A stretch of DNA of 64,000 nt from an uncultured Roseburia sp. (GTDB lineage: Bacteria; Bacillota_A; Clostridia; Lachnospirales; Lachnospiraceae), in the NCBI GenBank assembly GCA_900557275.1, contig USRX01000008.1, positions 1 to 64,000 of the forward strand. Reading direction: 5' to 3'. Below, one piece after another: positions 42,344 through 52,560 of this stretch. Position 1 is the first letter of the stretch; each line of letters begins with the position of its first letter. Made by a program: the position numbers and the translations under genes. The notes under the pieces are model-generated. The model saw nothing but the letters and a program-made list of their open reading frames with translations, was not told the origin of the DNA and did not search any database.

Positions 42344-44512
42344 ATGGGAAATTATAAACTGATCTACAAAGAGTCCAACGAGGCAAGTCATCTTCGGCTG
42401 GAGCTTGCAATAGAACGGATACAGGAGATAAGAGAGGAAACGACGGTTCCGGAACAATATCGTGCAGCATTTCTGGACATGGCAGAAAATCTGTTGTATC
42501 TGCATTCCTTATCCGTCAAAGAGCAGGAGGGCACGCTTTATCAGGCTGATATGCAGGAATGGGAAGAACGGAATGAACAGATCTACGGAGCCATCCGACC
42601 GGAAAATTATGACAGCTGTTGGGGAAACCCGGTCTATGCGGTAAAAACCTGTGGAAAAGAGGTCGGACGTCTGTTGGCTTTTCTCTATTCAGAGTTACAG
42701 GCCGGCATCAGTTACGTATATCAGGGACGTCTGGAAGCGTTTTCCATGCTGTGTGAGCTGTTTATACAGGTTTACAACTGTTTTGAGGAACTTACAGAGG
42801 GATGTGTCAAAGCAGCAGGGGATATGGACGAAGCTATAGGAATGGAGAATGTAGATGAAGGTAATAAGAGTTACTGGAATCAGTTACAGGCTGTTTTAAA
42901 AGAAGCAAAACAGGTCATTTACTGGTATTTCCATGATTACAGTGAACTGTTTGCTTTATGGCAGGTCAAAGATCTGGTAGACGCAGATTATGATTTCTGC
43001 ACGGATATCATTATGAACAGTGACCTGAGTGATTTGGCTTATCTGTACCACTACGGACTTCCGGTGGGAGAAAATGAAAAAGGAATTGCTGCTTACCTGA
43101 ACGGCATGACAGAGGAAGAAGTGCAGGCAATGGCGGATACTTATACCGAAGGGTATCGCATAGGATTTGAAGCGACGGGAAAAGATTTGTCAAAGAAGAA
43201 GACTGTGAGCATCCATTATGCTATCGGTTTTGAACGGATGATGCGTGCGGCTATTAAAAATTTTGAAAAAATAGGACTTCGTCCGACAATCGCGTTGGAA
43301 ACCTTCTCTTCGTTTCAGGCAAAAGGGGCAAAACGCGGTGCATATTCCACTTCAGTAAATCCACAGTTTGATTTTGATCACAGAGAAGACCGTGCGCTGT
43401 ATTTTGATAAATCCTTTGTGGAGCGTCGTCTGGAAGCGCTTCGTACCGCTTTTGAGAAAAATAAAAAACTGGCGGCAGAGCATGGCGGACCGGCAGTACT
43501 AGAAGTGTTTGGAGAAGAGCCATTTGCTCCGGAATCCCATGAAGAAGCAATTCATTTTTCAGACAAACAGCAGCAGTTAAATGTCTACAATGCGTCCATG
43601 TCCGGACAGGTTACCAATACCTATATAAAAGGGGAAGAGCGTAGCTTTACCATTATTGCATATCCGCTTCCGGCTATTGGCGAAAAGTTTCAGGAAATCT
43701 TTGGAGAAACCGTTAAGATCAATACGTTGGATTATAAGACCTATCAGCGTATGCAGCAGAAGCTGATCGATGCCATGGACGGTGCAGTGCGTGTGGAAAT
43801 CCGTGGAAAAGAAGGAAATGAGACAGATTTATCTGTATCAATCCGTCATCTGGATGATCCTCAGAAACAGACAGCTTTTGAAAACTGTGTGGCAGATGTA
43901 AACATTCCGGTGGGAGAGGTGTTTACTTCCCCGGTGCTTGCTGGCACAAATGGTACCCTTCATGTCAGTGAAGTTTATCTGAACGGATTGAAATATAAAA
44001 ATCTGAAGATGGTGTTCAAAGACGGTATGATTGAGTCTTATGATTGCTCGAATTTTGAGACAACGGAAGAAAATCAGAAATACATCAAAGATAATGTGCT
44101 GATGCATCATGACACGCTTCCGATGGGAGAATTTGCCATCGGAACAAATACGACTGCATATCGTATGGGCATGGAGTATGAGATCATGGACAAGCTGCCC
44201 ATTCTGATCGCAGAGAAATGCGGTCCTCATTTTGCAGTAGGCGATACCTGCTATTCCCATGCAGAGGATACGGCGATGTACAATCCGGATGGAAAAGAGA
44301 TCATTGCACGGGATAATGAGGTATCCCTGCTGAGAACAGAGGATATGGCAAAGGCATATTTCAACTGCCATACGGATATTACGATCCCATACCATGAACT
44401 GGATACGATTACAGCAGTCATGGCTGATGGCACGAGAGTGGCGATTATTGTAGACGGGCGTTTTGTGGTAGATGGTACGAAAGAGCTGAACATTCCATTT
44501 GAAGACGTGTAA
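42344..44512 (+). CDS. M29-like aminopeptidase with N-terminal extension
   Basis: A 722-aa protein. The C-terminal half (about 340-720) resembles M29 (thermophilic aminopeptidase) enzymes: EEPFAPE (near 387), VGEVFTSPV (near 523), a conserved HHDTLPMGEFAIGTN (near 586) and CYSHAEDTAMYNPDGKEIIARDNE (near 631) with Glu, His and Asp fit for two metals. The N-terminal half of about 330 residues has no family I recognise. ATG 42344 is chosen because GGAG lies 8 bases upstream. Cytoplasmic. The array of 80-bp repeats is its probable promoter region. Confidence 0.8.
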   Translation: MGNYKLIYKESNEASHLRLELAIERIQEIREETTVPEQYRAAFLDMAENLLYLHSLSVKEQEGTLYQADMQEWEERNEQIYGAIRPENYDSCWGNPVYAVKTCGKEVGRLLAFLYSELQAGISYVYQGRLEAFSMLCELFIQVYNCFEELTEGCVKAAGDMDEAIGMENVDEGNKSYWNQLQAVLKEAKQVIYWYFHDYSELFALWQVKDLVDADYDFCTDIIMNSDLSDLAYLYHYGLPVGENEKGIAAYLNGMTEEEVQAMADTYTEGYRIGFEATGKDLSKKKTVSIHYAIGFERMMRAAIKNFEKIGLRPTIALETFSSFQAKGAKRGAYSTSVNPQFDFDHREDRALYFDKSFVERRLEALRTAFEKNKKLAAEHGGPAVLEVFGEEPFAPESHEEAIHFSDKQQQLNVYNASMSGQVTNTYIKGEERSFTIIAYPLPAIGEKFQEIFGETVKINTLDYKTYQRMQQKLIDAMDGAVRVEIRGKEGNETDLSVSIRHLDDPQKQTAFENCVADVNIPVGEVFTSPVLAGTNGTLHVSEVYLNGLKYKNLKMVFKDGMIESYDCSNFETTEENQKYIKDNVLMHHDTLPMGEFAIGTNTTAYRMGMEYEIMDKLPILIAEKCGPHFAVGDTCYSHAEDTAMYNPDGKEIIARDNEVSLLRTEDMAKAYFNCHTDITIPYHELDTITAVMADGTRVAIIVDGRFVVDGTKELNIPFEDV

Positions 44513-44828
44513 GTTATATTATTAGAAAAACAAATAGTATAATGATTAAATATAAGTATAATTAATAGATACTATTACCAGATATAATTGGAAATTTCCA
44601 TGCATACAGGGTAAGATGATTAAGAAGAGATATGATGTATAGATCATGGATATTTCAGAAATGGCTCAATGGTTTCCTGTTCGGAATATAATGGTATGTA
44701 TTTATAAAATACAAGGCTGAACAGATTTACAAAAGCGGAAGCAGAGGCAGAAACATTAGACTATGATAAGTACAGATATCTGAGTTGTTGAAAAAGGTAA
44801 ATTTTTTTATAAAAAGGAGAGACCGAAG
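44513..44828. other. Region upstream of purE
   Basis: About 315 bases, AT-rich, no reading frame, no clear terminator for the peptidase gene and no recognised riboswitch. Confidence 0.4.
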
Positions 44829-45335
44829 ATGGCAAAAGTAGGAATTGTAATGGGCAGTGATTCAGATATGCCGGTTATGGCAAAGGCAGCAGATATTCTG
44901 GAGAAACTGGGAATTGATTATGAGATGACGATCATTTCCGCACATCGTGAACCGGATGTATTTTTTGAGTATGCAAAATCTGCAGAGAGCAAAGGCTTTA
45001 AAGTAATCATTGCAGGCGCTGGAAAAGCAGCTCATCTTCCTGGAATGTGCGCAGCAATCTTTCCGATGCCGGTTATTGGTATCCCAATGAAGACATCTGA
45101 TCTTGGCGGTGTGGATTCTCTTTACTCTATCGTACAGATGCCGTCCGGAATCCCGGTTGCTACCGTAGCAATCAATGGTGGTGCTAATGCAGGTATCCTT
45201 GCAGCAAAGATTCTGGCTACTTCTGATCCGGAACTGTTACAGCGTGTGAAAGATTATGCTGCTGAGCTGAAAGAACAGGTTCAGGCAAAGGATGCCAAAC
45301 TTCAGGAGACAGGATATAAAAATTATAATAATTAA
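44829..45335 (+). CDS. purE: N5-carboxyaminoimidazole ribonucleotide mutase
   Basis: A 168-aa PurE, which converts N5-CAIR to CAIR. MGSDSDMPVM at the start and the ISAHREPD loop with the catalytic His (near 39) are intact; GAGKAAHLPGM and NGGANAGILAAKIL complete the fold. ATG 44829 after AAAAGGAG. First gene of purE-purM-purN-purD. Confidence 0.97.
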   Translation: MAKVGIVMGSDSDMPVMAKAADILEKLGIDYEMTIISAHREPDVFFEYAKSAESKGFKVIIAGAGKAAHLPGMCAAIFPMPVIGIPMKTSDLGGVDSLYSIVQMPSGIPVATVAINGGANAGILAAKILATSDPELLQRVKDYAAELKEQVQAKDAKLQETGYKNYNN

Positions 45336-45490
45336 AAGATAAAGTGAGCGCAAAGATTACGAGAGCTATACTATATCAAAACAAGTGTAATGATTACACA
45401 AATAAAAATCATTGATGAGATAATAGTAAGTTGAATATCAATCAAAAGTATAATCATTACATAACAAAATAATATTTGTAGAAACAGTGA

Positions 45491-45540
45491 TACTCCCTGA
45501 ATTTTTACAGGAAGAAACAGGTAAAAGATTCAGGGAGTAT
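45491..45540 (+). promoter_or_regulatory. Hairpin in the purM leader
   Basis: ATACTCCCTGAAT pairs with ATTCAGGGAGTAT (13 bp), with an inner TTTAC/GTAAA stem. It ends 14 bases before the purM ribosome site and lacks a T tract. Possible RNA-stability or processing element within the pur cluster. Confidence 0.5.
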
Positions 45541-45566
45541 GGCGTAGATAAAATGGAGGATAAGAC

Positions 45567-46592
45567 ATGGATTATAAGAAAGCCGGAGTAGATATCGAAG
45601 CTGGTTACAAATCAGTAGAGCTGATGAAAGAGCATGTAAAAAGAACAATGAGAGAAGAAGTACTTGGCGGTCTCGGCGGATTTTCAGGCGCATTTTCCCT
45701 GAAAAAGATTAAAGAGATGGAAGATCCGGTGCTCTTATCCGGAACGGATGGATGTGGTACAAAAGTAAAACTTGCCATGATCCTGGACAAACATGATACT
45801 ATCGGTATTGATGCAGTAGCAATGTGCGTGAACGATATCGCGTGTGCTGGCGGCGAACCGTTATTTTTCCTGGATTACATCGCATGTGGCAAAAACTATC
45901 CGGAAAAGATTGCTTCTATCGTAAGCGGTGTGGCAGAAGGCTGTGTACAGTCTGATGCAGCCCTGATCGGTGGAGAGACCGCAGAGCATCCGGGCCTGAT
46001 GCCGGAAGATGAGTATGATCTTGCCGGTTTTGCAGTTGGTGTCTGCGACAGAAAAGATATGATCACAGGAGAGAACTTAAAAGACGGAGATGTGCTGATC
46101 GGAATGGCATCTACCGGTGTACATAGTAATGGTTTTTCTCTTGTAAGAAAAGTATTTGAAATGACCAGAGAATCTCTGGATACTTATTATGATGAACTTG
46201 GCGAGACTCTTGGCGAGGCGCTTCTTGCTCCTACAAGAATCTATGTAAAAGCGCTGAAAAATATCAAAAATGCCGATGTTACCGTAAAAGCATGCAGTCA
46301 TATCACTGGTGGCGGTTTCTATGAGAATGTTCCGCGTATGCTTCCGGAAGGAAAACATGCAGTCATTGAGAAAGACAGCTATCCGATTCCTCCAATCTTT
46401 ACACTCCTTGCAAAAGAGGGAGATATCACAGAACAGATGATGTACAATACATACAACATGGGTCTTGGCATGGTTCTGGCTGTAGATGCTGCAGATGTGG
46501 ACAAAGCAATGGAAGCTATCCGCGCAGCAGGAGATACCCCATATGTTGTAGGTAAGATCACAGATGGAGAGAAAGGCGTGACATTATGCTAA
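45567..46592 (+). CDS. purM: Phosphoribosylformylglycinamidine cyclo-ligase (AIR synthase)
   Basis: A 341-aa ATP-dependent ring-closing enzyme, FGAM to AIR. GTDGCGTKVKLAM (near 58) and GGETAEHPG (near 135) are signature blocks. ATG 45567 after ATGGAGG. Ends 7 bases into purN. Confidence 0.97.
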   Translation: MDYKKAGVDIEAGYKSVELMKEHVKRTMREEVLGGLGGFSGAFSLKKIKEMEDPVLLSGTDGCGTKVKLAMILDKHDTIGIDAVAMCVNDIACAGGEPLFFLDYIACGKNYPEKIASIVSGVAEGCVQSDAALIGGETAEHPGLMPEDEYDLAGFAVGVCDRKDMITGENLKDGDVLIGMASTGVHSNGFSLVRKVFEMTRESLDTYYDELGETLGEALLAPTRIYVKALKNIKNADVTVKACSHITGGGFYENVPRMLPEGKHAVIEKDSYPIPPIFTLLAKEGDITEQMMYNTYNMGLGMVLAVDAADVDKAMEAIRAAGDTPYVVGKITDGEKGVTLC

Positions 46593-47218
46593 ACGTAGCA
46601 GTGCTTGTTTCCGGCGGCGGAACCAATCTTCAGGCGATCATCGATGCAATCGACGCAGGGAAGATCACAAATGCGCAGATTGTATCTGTTATCAGTAACA
46701 ATAAAAATGCCTATGCCCTGGAGCGTGCAAAAAATCATAATATTCCGGCACAGTGCATTTCCCCGAAGGATTATGCAGATCGTCCTGCTTTTCATGAAGC
46801 TTTGTTAAAAGCTTTGGATGAAGTGCAGGCAGATCTGATTGTTCTTGCCGGATATCTGGTAGTGATTCCGGAAGTTATGATCCGGAGATACAGAAACCGT
46901 ATCATCAATATCCATCCGTCTCTGATTCCGTCTTTTTGCGGAACCGGTTATTATGGACTGAAAGTGCATGAAGGCGCACTGGAAAGAGGTGTGAAGATCA
47001 CAGGTGCCACCTGTCATTTTGTAGATGAAGGAACAGATACCGGTCCGATTATTTTGCAGAAGGCGGTAGAAGTCAAACAGGGAGATACACCGGAGATATT
47101 ACAGCGCAGAGTTATGGAAGAGGCAGAATGGATCATTATGCCGAAAGCTATTGACCTGATTGCCAATGGAAAAGTTACGGTAGCAGACGGCAAAGTCTTT
47201 GTTTCAGAAGAACTATGA
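46586..47218 (+). CDS. purN: Phosphoribosylglycinamide formyltransferase
   Basis: A 210-aa folate-dependent GAR transformylase. The N-terminal SGGGTNLQAII, the catalytic Asn-His pair in RIINIHPSLIPSF (near 107) and Asp in VDEGTDTGPII (near 145) are present. It overlaps purM, implying coupled translation. Confidence 0.97.
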   Translation: MLNVAVLVSGGGTNLQAIIDAIDAGKITNAQIVSVISNNKNAYALERAKNHNIPAQCISPKDYADRPAFHEALLKALDEVQADLIVLAGYLVVIPEVMIRRYRNRIINIHPSLIPSFCGTGYYGLKVHEGALERGVKITGATCHFVDEGTDTGPIILQKAVEVKQGDTPEILQRRVMEEAEWIIMPKAIDLIANGKVTVADGKVFVSEEL

Positions 47219-47306
47219 TATTTGCACTAGATATTGCAGGTGTATATTTCAGATTTTCACAGAGAGAATTTTGAATACATCTTAAAAGTACGTGGAGGAA
47301 ATACAG

Positions 47307-48581
47307 ATGAACATATTAATTGTAGGAAGCGGCGGACGTGAGCATGCCATTGCAGCAGCAGTTGCAAAGAGCAGCCGTGCAGATAAGATTTACTGCGCAC
47401 CGGGAAATGCCGGCATTGGACAGCTGGCTGAATGTGTACCGATCGGAGCCATGGAGTTTGACAAACTTGCTACATTTGCGAAAGAACATGCTATAGATTT
47501 GACTATTATTGGTATGGACGATCCACTGGTTGGCGGCATCGTGGATGTCTTTGAGGCAGAAGGACTGCGTGTGTTCGGACCGAGAAAGAATGCAGCGATC
47601 CTGGAAGGTTCCAAAGCGTTTTCCAAGGATCTGATGAAAAAATACAATATTCCGACAGCAGCATATGAGACCTTTGATGATCCGAAAAAAGCGCTGGAGT
47701 ATCTGGAAACAGCGAAAATGCCGATTGTATTAAAAGCAGATGGCCTTGCGTTGGGCAAAGGCGTACTGATCTGCCAGACACTGGAAGAGGCAAAAGCCGG
47801 TGTCAAAGAGATCATGGAAGACAAGAAGTTTGGTTCCGCAGGAAATCATATGGTTGTAGAAGAGTTTATGACCGGTCGTGAGGTGTCTGTACTTTCTTAT
47901 GTAGATGGAAAGACCATTAAGATCATGTCTTCCGCACAGGATCACAAACGAGCAAAAGACGGTGATCAGGGTTTGAACACTGGCGGCATGGGAACTTTCT
48001 CCCCAAGCCCATTCTATACATCAGAAGTAGACGAGTTCTGTAAAAAATATATTTATCAGGCAACGGTGGATGCCATGGCAGCAGAGGGCAGAGAATTCAA
48101 GGGAATCATTTTCTTTGGTCTGATGCTGACCGAAGATGGACCGAAAGTACTGGAGTACAATGCCAGATTTGGAGATCCGGAGGCACAGGTTGTACTTCCA
48201 AGAATGAAGAATGATATTCTGGATGTGATGGAAGCCTGCGTAGACGGTACACTGGATCAGGTAGACCTGCAGTTTGAAGACAATGCCTGCGTATGTGTAG
48301 TGCTTGCAAGTGATGGTTATCCGGTAGCATATGAAAAAGGAAAAGTGATCTCCGGTCTGGAGCGTTTCGACAAAGAGGACGGATATTACTGTTTCCATGC
48401 AGGAACTAAGTTAAATGAGAATGGCGAGTTTGTAACAAACGGAGGACGTGTCCTGGGTATTACAGCGAAAGGTTCTGATCTGAAAGAAGCCAGAGCAAAC
48501 GCTTATGCAGCTACCGAATGGGTAAGCTTTGAGAATAAATATATGCGTCATGATATCGGAAAGGCCATTGATGAGGCATAA
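47307..48581 (+). CDS. purD: Phosphoribosylamine-glycine ligase
   Basis: A 424-aa ATP-grasp enzyme making GAR. VGSGGREHAIA at the start, LKADGLALGKGV (near 141) and FFGLMLTEDGPKVLEYNARFGDPE (near 268) are family blocks. ATG 47307 is chosen after GGAGG; the upstream GTG overlaps that site. Last gene of the pur cluster. Confidence 0.97.
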   Translation: MNILIVGSGGREHAIAAAVAKSSRADKIYCAPGNAGIGQLAECVPIGAMEFDKLATFAKEHAIDLTIIGMDDPLVGGIVDVFEAEGLRVFGPRKNAAILEGSKAFSKDLMKKYNIPTAAYETFDDPKKALEYLETAKMPIVLKADGLALGKGVLICQTLEEAKAGVKEIMEDKKFGSAGNHMVVEEFMTGREVSVLSYVDGKTIKIMSSAQDHKRAKDGDQGLNTGGMGTFSPSPFYTSEVDEFCKKYIYQATVDAMAAEGREFKGIIFFGLMLTEDGPKVLEYNARFGDPEAQVVLPRMKNDILDVMEACVDGTLDQVDLQFEDNACVCVVLASDGYPVAYEKGKVISGLERFDKEDGYYCFHAGTKLNENGEFVTNGGRVLGITAKGSDLKEARANAYAATEWVSFENKYMRHDIGKAIDEA

Positions 48582-48668
48582 AAATAAAAGCGATAACTGG
48601 ATTTTGCTGTCTAGCGAATAAATTTAGTAAAAATAAAGCATATGGAACAGATATGTTGAAAGTTTAAA

Positions 48669-48722
48669 GAGTATCTTTCATCAAAGATGTAACAAGCATC
48701 TCTGATGGAGGATACTTTTTTG
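48669..48722 (+). terminator. Terminator of the pur cluster
   Basis: AGTATC...CATC(A)AAGATG pairs imperfectly with CATCTCTGATGGAGGATACT, followed by six T. Confidence 0.75.
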
Positions 48723-48855
48723 TGAACATTATATTCTGTTAAAAGGGCAATGGAATATAATTTACATATCGAAACTAAGAAATAAATGAGAAATGAGAAA
48801 AATACTTTTTGATACTAGTTGTGTTGCCAACACTAGTGGCGGAATGGAGATTAGA

Positions 48856-49500
48856 ATGAAAAAGGATGCAATTATTTTTGATATGGATGGAACGTTATGG
48901 GATGCGGCACAGCAGATTTTAAATTCCTGGAATCATGTAATTACAGAACTGAAGGTTGATAGAGACCCAATTACTATGGAAGAGTTGGAATCCATGTTGG
49001 GAAAGACAATGGATAATATTGCGGTGTCGCTATTCCCCTTTTTACAGCCGGAACATGCGATTGAAGTGTTGGATCGTTGTGGCGAATATGAAAATGCATA
49101 TTTGCGGGAAAATGGTGGAAAGCTTTATGAAGGGTTAGAAGATACACTGAAAATTTTACAAAAAGATTATGACCTGTATATCGTCAGCAACTGTCAGAGC
49201 GGTTATATAGAAGCATTCCTGGAACATTACAGATATCAGAAATATTTTAAAGATATTGAATGCTTTGGTAATACAAAACAGGAAAAGGCTGATAATATTT
49301 TATGTATTATTGAACGTAATGGGTTACAAAATCCAATCTATGTCGGCGACACGAAAGGGGACTACGATTCCAGTAGAAAAGCCGGAATCTCGTTTATCTA
49401 TGCGGCATATGGATTTGGAAATGTTACAGAAGATGTCCCGTCAATCAGGACTATTACGGAACTACCTGAGTTGCTTGCAAAACATGACAGAAAGTTATGA
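48856..49500 (+). CDS. HAD-family hydrolase (phosphoglycolate phosphatase-like)
   Basis: A 214-aa HAD hydrolase. ATG 48856 is chosen because GGAG lies 6 bases before it, and it opens MKKDAIIFDMDGTLWDA with the nucleophile Asp in DMDGT. Motif II is VSNCQSGY (near 111), and motif IV is YVGDTKGDYDSSRKAG (near 163). Helical cap between residues 15 and 85. The substrate is not evident; relatives are phosphoglycolate phosphatase and beta-phosphoglucomutase. Confidence 0.9.
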   Translation: MKKDAIIFDMDGTLWDAAQQILNSWNHVITELKVDRDPITMEELESMLGKTMDNIAVSLFPFLQPEHAIEVLDRCGEYENAYLRENGGKLYEGLEDTLKILQKDYDLYIVSNCQSGYIEAFLEHYRYQKYFKDIECFGNTKQEKADNILCIIERNGLQNPIYVGDTKGDYDSSRKAGISFIYAAYGFGNVTEDVPSIRTITELPELLAKHDRKL

Positions 49501-49520
49501 CAGAAATTTTCTGAAATAAA

Positions 49521-49569
49521 AACCTGTTTTACAGATAGTATGTAATGATATCTGTAAAACAGGTTTTTT
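49521..49569. terminator. Bidirectional terminator
   Basis: AAAACCTGTTTTACAGATA with its exact complement, T run on the right and A run on the left, between convergent genes. Confidence 0.9.
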
Positions 49570-51686
49570 TAATCCATATCCATCAGATGATAATAATCAG
49601 AATTCGTGATCATACGGGCATCATCACTGGTAATGCCAAGTTCTTCAATGACATGCAGTGTATAGGTGCAGTGTGTATTTAATGACAGCGTGCCGGTGTA
49701 GGTGGTCGACTGTGTTGAATTTGGATCAATACTGAAGTTAGATGAGTAGGAACTGCTTACATGAGGAGTTCCTAAAAGTCTCTGCATCATTGTTTTTTGA
49801 TCGGCCTGCTGTGGAATCTGATCAAAAATACTTTGAAAACCATTTTCGCTGTAAAGATACAGGTTTAATGTGTTGTAATATCTGTCCTGGTCTGTAAGTG
49901 CGGGTTCGTTCAGAGAAAGACACAGATGTCCCTCCTGTGCGTCTTTCTGGTAGGCTTCCCAGATCATATTGGCGTGTTCTTCTGATAACGTGGCAGTTCT
50001 GGAATTTCCTTCATTGTCATACAGATCGATGCTGCCGCCGCGTATACTGGCCTCTTTGTAGTTTTTGCACAGATTGTATTTCAGGTACCATTCCGGATTA
50101 TCCTGTATATTTGCCAGCATCGCTGCCGGAGAAGTCTCATCTGCCAGAAGAGTTTTATTTACCGGAATTGTATAGTGTCGTGAAACACTGGAACCGTCTT
50201 TCAGGTAGTAATTGATGGAGAGGGATGTTACGGTATATTCATCTTCAACGTCGGAAGAGGTCAGACTGCCAGCAGAACCGGTGGTTGCCTTGGGCAGTAA
50301 GTCATCATCTTCAGAACCGATATCAGTTGAGCTGTTGTAAGCTTCATCCTGCTCATAGTAATCCTTCCATGGTTTTGAATTATAGCGGTATGGCAGATAG
50401 TCCTTTTTATGATGGATGATCTCTTTATGCATAGCTATGATCTGGCGGATGGTATCCTCATCATCAACAACGATATCGCTGGCATCCGGATTGCTTCCAT
50501 TGAGTTCGACAGCAGCAATCTGTTCTTGTTTTGGAACATATTCTTCAATCTTAAACCAGTCAGATTTAAATCCGATCAGTACAGCCATCATGATAGCGAT
50601 ACAGATGACAAATTCCGGTATCTGTTTTTTGCGGAAAACTTTAAAGCTTTTTGACAGAAGCATTTCGGCCAGATAGAAGAAAACAAAAGTAAGCAATGCC
50701 GTAATGGACAGCAACAGTTTAAAATAGGATTTGCTGCCAGAGGCTATGATTTCTGTTATAATCGTTCCGAGACAAAGTCCTCCAAAAAGAGCTGCTGCCC
50801 AACGGAATACCGGAGCCAGCCATGGTACAGCAACAATATCGCCTACGGTTTCCAGCTGTCTGCGTTTATAAAGCATATAGCACACGAGCAGCAAGACCAA
50901 AGCTGCAATACAGTAGACCAGAAGGGTCAGTTTTCCATGAAAAATGATTACGGAAGATTTTGTCTGGAGTTCTGCAGAAATACTGCTGTCCAGACGGAAC
51001 AGCGGGGTCAGGTATGACACAATGGAATCTGTATTGGTATAAAAGAAATCATTGTTAGTATAGTATCCCGTTATTCCGTAACATACTTCCCCAATGATGA
51101 TATTCAGAAAATATCGTACACACTGGAATGCAAAGGCCGCAATGATAAAAAATACAAATACACCGCCAAGATGACCGCTGAGCATACAGCAAAATACGCT
51201 GAGTGTATACAGGAAAAAGGTCATACCAAGGACAAACAACAGCCAGGCAAACAGGTATTCCACATGGGTAATATTCCGTACGATGCAGACGATCACAGAG
51301 AACAGAAAGGCAACAATCTGCGGGATTACCATAAACGAAATACCGGAAATATAATTAGTAAAAAACAGCTCTCTGCGTTTCAGGGGCAGCACATGCATTG
51401 TATAGCAGCTCTGACTGTTATACAGATAAGAAAATACAACTGCTGCAGAAATCAGAGAAAATATACAGATGGGAAGCACTGCAAGTCCGGAACGGATCAC
51501 GTCTGCAAGACATTCCAGGTTTGTGAAAGAATCTGAAGAATACAGCGTAATCGATAATGCCTGTTTAAACAGTGTGACTGGCATCTGAAAAATCAGGATC
51601 AGAAGATACAAGCTCCAGATTGGCCAGAATCTTGTCAGGTTCTTCTTGAATAATACAGTATTAAAGAAGGATGTCTTTGATTTCAT
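49569..51686 (-). CDS. ABC transporter permease with large extracellular domain
   Basis: A 705-aa membrane protein. ATG 51686 is chosen: GGGAGGTG lies just before it and inside the preceding gene. The N-terminal 360 residues contain about eight membrane helices. Residues of about 375 to the end form a soluble, probably extracellular domain. With the ATPase and YtrA-type regulator it resembles bacitracin/antimicrobial-peptide-responsive or ytr-type exporters (inference). It overlaps the ATPase gene by 26 bases. Confidence 0.85.
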   Translation of the reverse strand: MKSKTSFFNTVLFKKNLTRFWPIWSLYLLILIFQMPVTLFKQALSITLYSSDSFTNLECLADVIRSGLAVLPICIFSLISAAVVFSYLYNSQSCYTMHVLPLKRRELFFTNYISGISFMVIPQIVAFLFSVIVCIVRNITHVEYLFAWLLFVLGMTFFLYTLSVFCCMLSGHLGGVFVFFIIAAFAFQCVRYFLNIIIGEVCYGITGYYTNNDFFYTNTDSIVSYLTPLFRLDSSISAELQTKSSVIIFHGKLTLLVYCIAALVLLLVCYMLYKRRQLETVGDIVAVPWLAPVFRWAAALFGGLCLGTIITEIIASGSKSYFKLLLSITALLTFVFFYLAEMLLSKSFKVFRKKQIPEFVICIAIMMAVLIGFKSDWFKIEEYVPKQEQIAAVELNGSNPDASDIVVDDEDTIRQIIAMHKEIIHHKKDYLPYRYNSKPWKDYYEQDEAYNSSTDIGSEDDDLLPKATTGSAGSLTSSDVEDEYTVTSLSINYYLKDGSSVSRHYTIPVNKTLLADETSPAAMLANIQDNPEWYLKYNLCKNYKEASIRGGSIDLYDNEGNSRTATLSEEHANMIWEAYQKDAQEGHLCLSLNEPALTDQDRYYNTLNLYLYSENGFQSIFDQIPQQADQKTMMQRLLGTPHVSSSYSSNFSIDPNSTQSTTYTGTLSLNTHCTYTLHVIEELGITSDDARMITNSDYYHLMDMD

Positions 51687-52560
51687 AATCAACACCTCCC
51701 ATTTCATAGATAAAGATTTCTTCCAGTGTCAGCGGAAGCACATCAATAAGGATCGGATGCATGGAAGAGAGCCGTTCTCTTGCCAGCTGTGGATCGCCTT
51801 TTACAATCAGTGTGTATACTCTTCCGATATTGGACATATGTAAAATCTCAAACTGGTCAGGCAGATTTGGCATACCTTCCTGAAATGCTACCTGAATTTT
51901 AGATATGTTGGACTGCAGGTCACAGAGACTGCGTTCCAGCATGATCTTTCCATGATGCATGATGCCTACGTGATCACAGATATCTTCCAGCTCCCGGAGA
52001 TTGTGGGAAGATACCATAACCGTGGTATGACGTTCTGTTACCATGGAAAGGATAATATTCCACACCTGACGGCGCATAACAGGATCCAGTCCATCTACTG
52101 GTTCATCCAGGATCAGCACATCCGGTCTGCAGCAAAGAGCAATCCAGAAGGCGACCTGTTTTTGCATGCCACGGGAAAGTCGGCGGACATTTCGTTTTAA
52201 GTCAATTGAGGGAAAAAATTCCTGCATTCGTGTGAACATTTCTTTATCAAAGTTTGGATATATGCCGCTGTAAAAACGTTTCATTTCCAGCGTGTCTGCC
52301 TGAAGAAAACAGAATGGATCATCCGGGATATAGGAAATCCGTGCTTTCATGTTTGGGTTTTCCCAGATAGGCTCTCCGTCAATGCGGATTGAACCGCTGT
52401 CTGGCTTGTAGATGCCGGTAAGATGACGAATCAGAGTTGTCTTACCGGCGCCGTTTGGTCCGACAAGACCGTAAATAGATCCTTTTGGAACGTGCATCTG
52501 CACCTGATCCAGTGCCTGAAATCCGTGGAAGGATTTTGATACATCAGAAACCTGTATCAT
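51661..52560 (-). CDS. ABC transporter ATPase
   Basis: A 299-aa ATPase of the BcrA/YtrB type. Walker A GPNGAGKTT (near 34), signature RRLSRGMQKQ (near 133, LSRGM instead of LSGGQ), Walker B VLILDEPVDGLD (near 153) and H-loop SSHNLRELE (near 192). ATG 52560 shares ATGA with the regulator's stop; AAGGAGGG upstream. Confidence 0.94.
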   Translation of the reverse strand: MIQVSDVSKSFHGFQALDQVQMHVPKGSIYGLVGPNGAGKTTLIRHLTGIYKPDSGSIRIDGEPIWENPNMKARISYIPDDPFCFLQADTLEMKRFYSGIYPNFDKEMFTRMQEFFPSIDLKRNVRRLSRGMQKQVAFWIALCCRPDVLILDEPVDGLDPVMRRQVWNIILSMVTERHTTVMVSSHNLRELEDICDHVGIMHHGKIMLERSLCDLQSNISKIQVAFQEGMPNLPDQFEILHMSNIGRVYTLIVKGDPQLARERLSSMHPILIDVLPLTLEEIFIYEMGGVDYEIKDILL

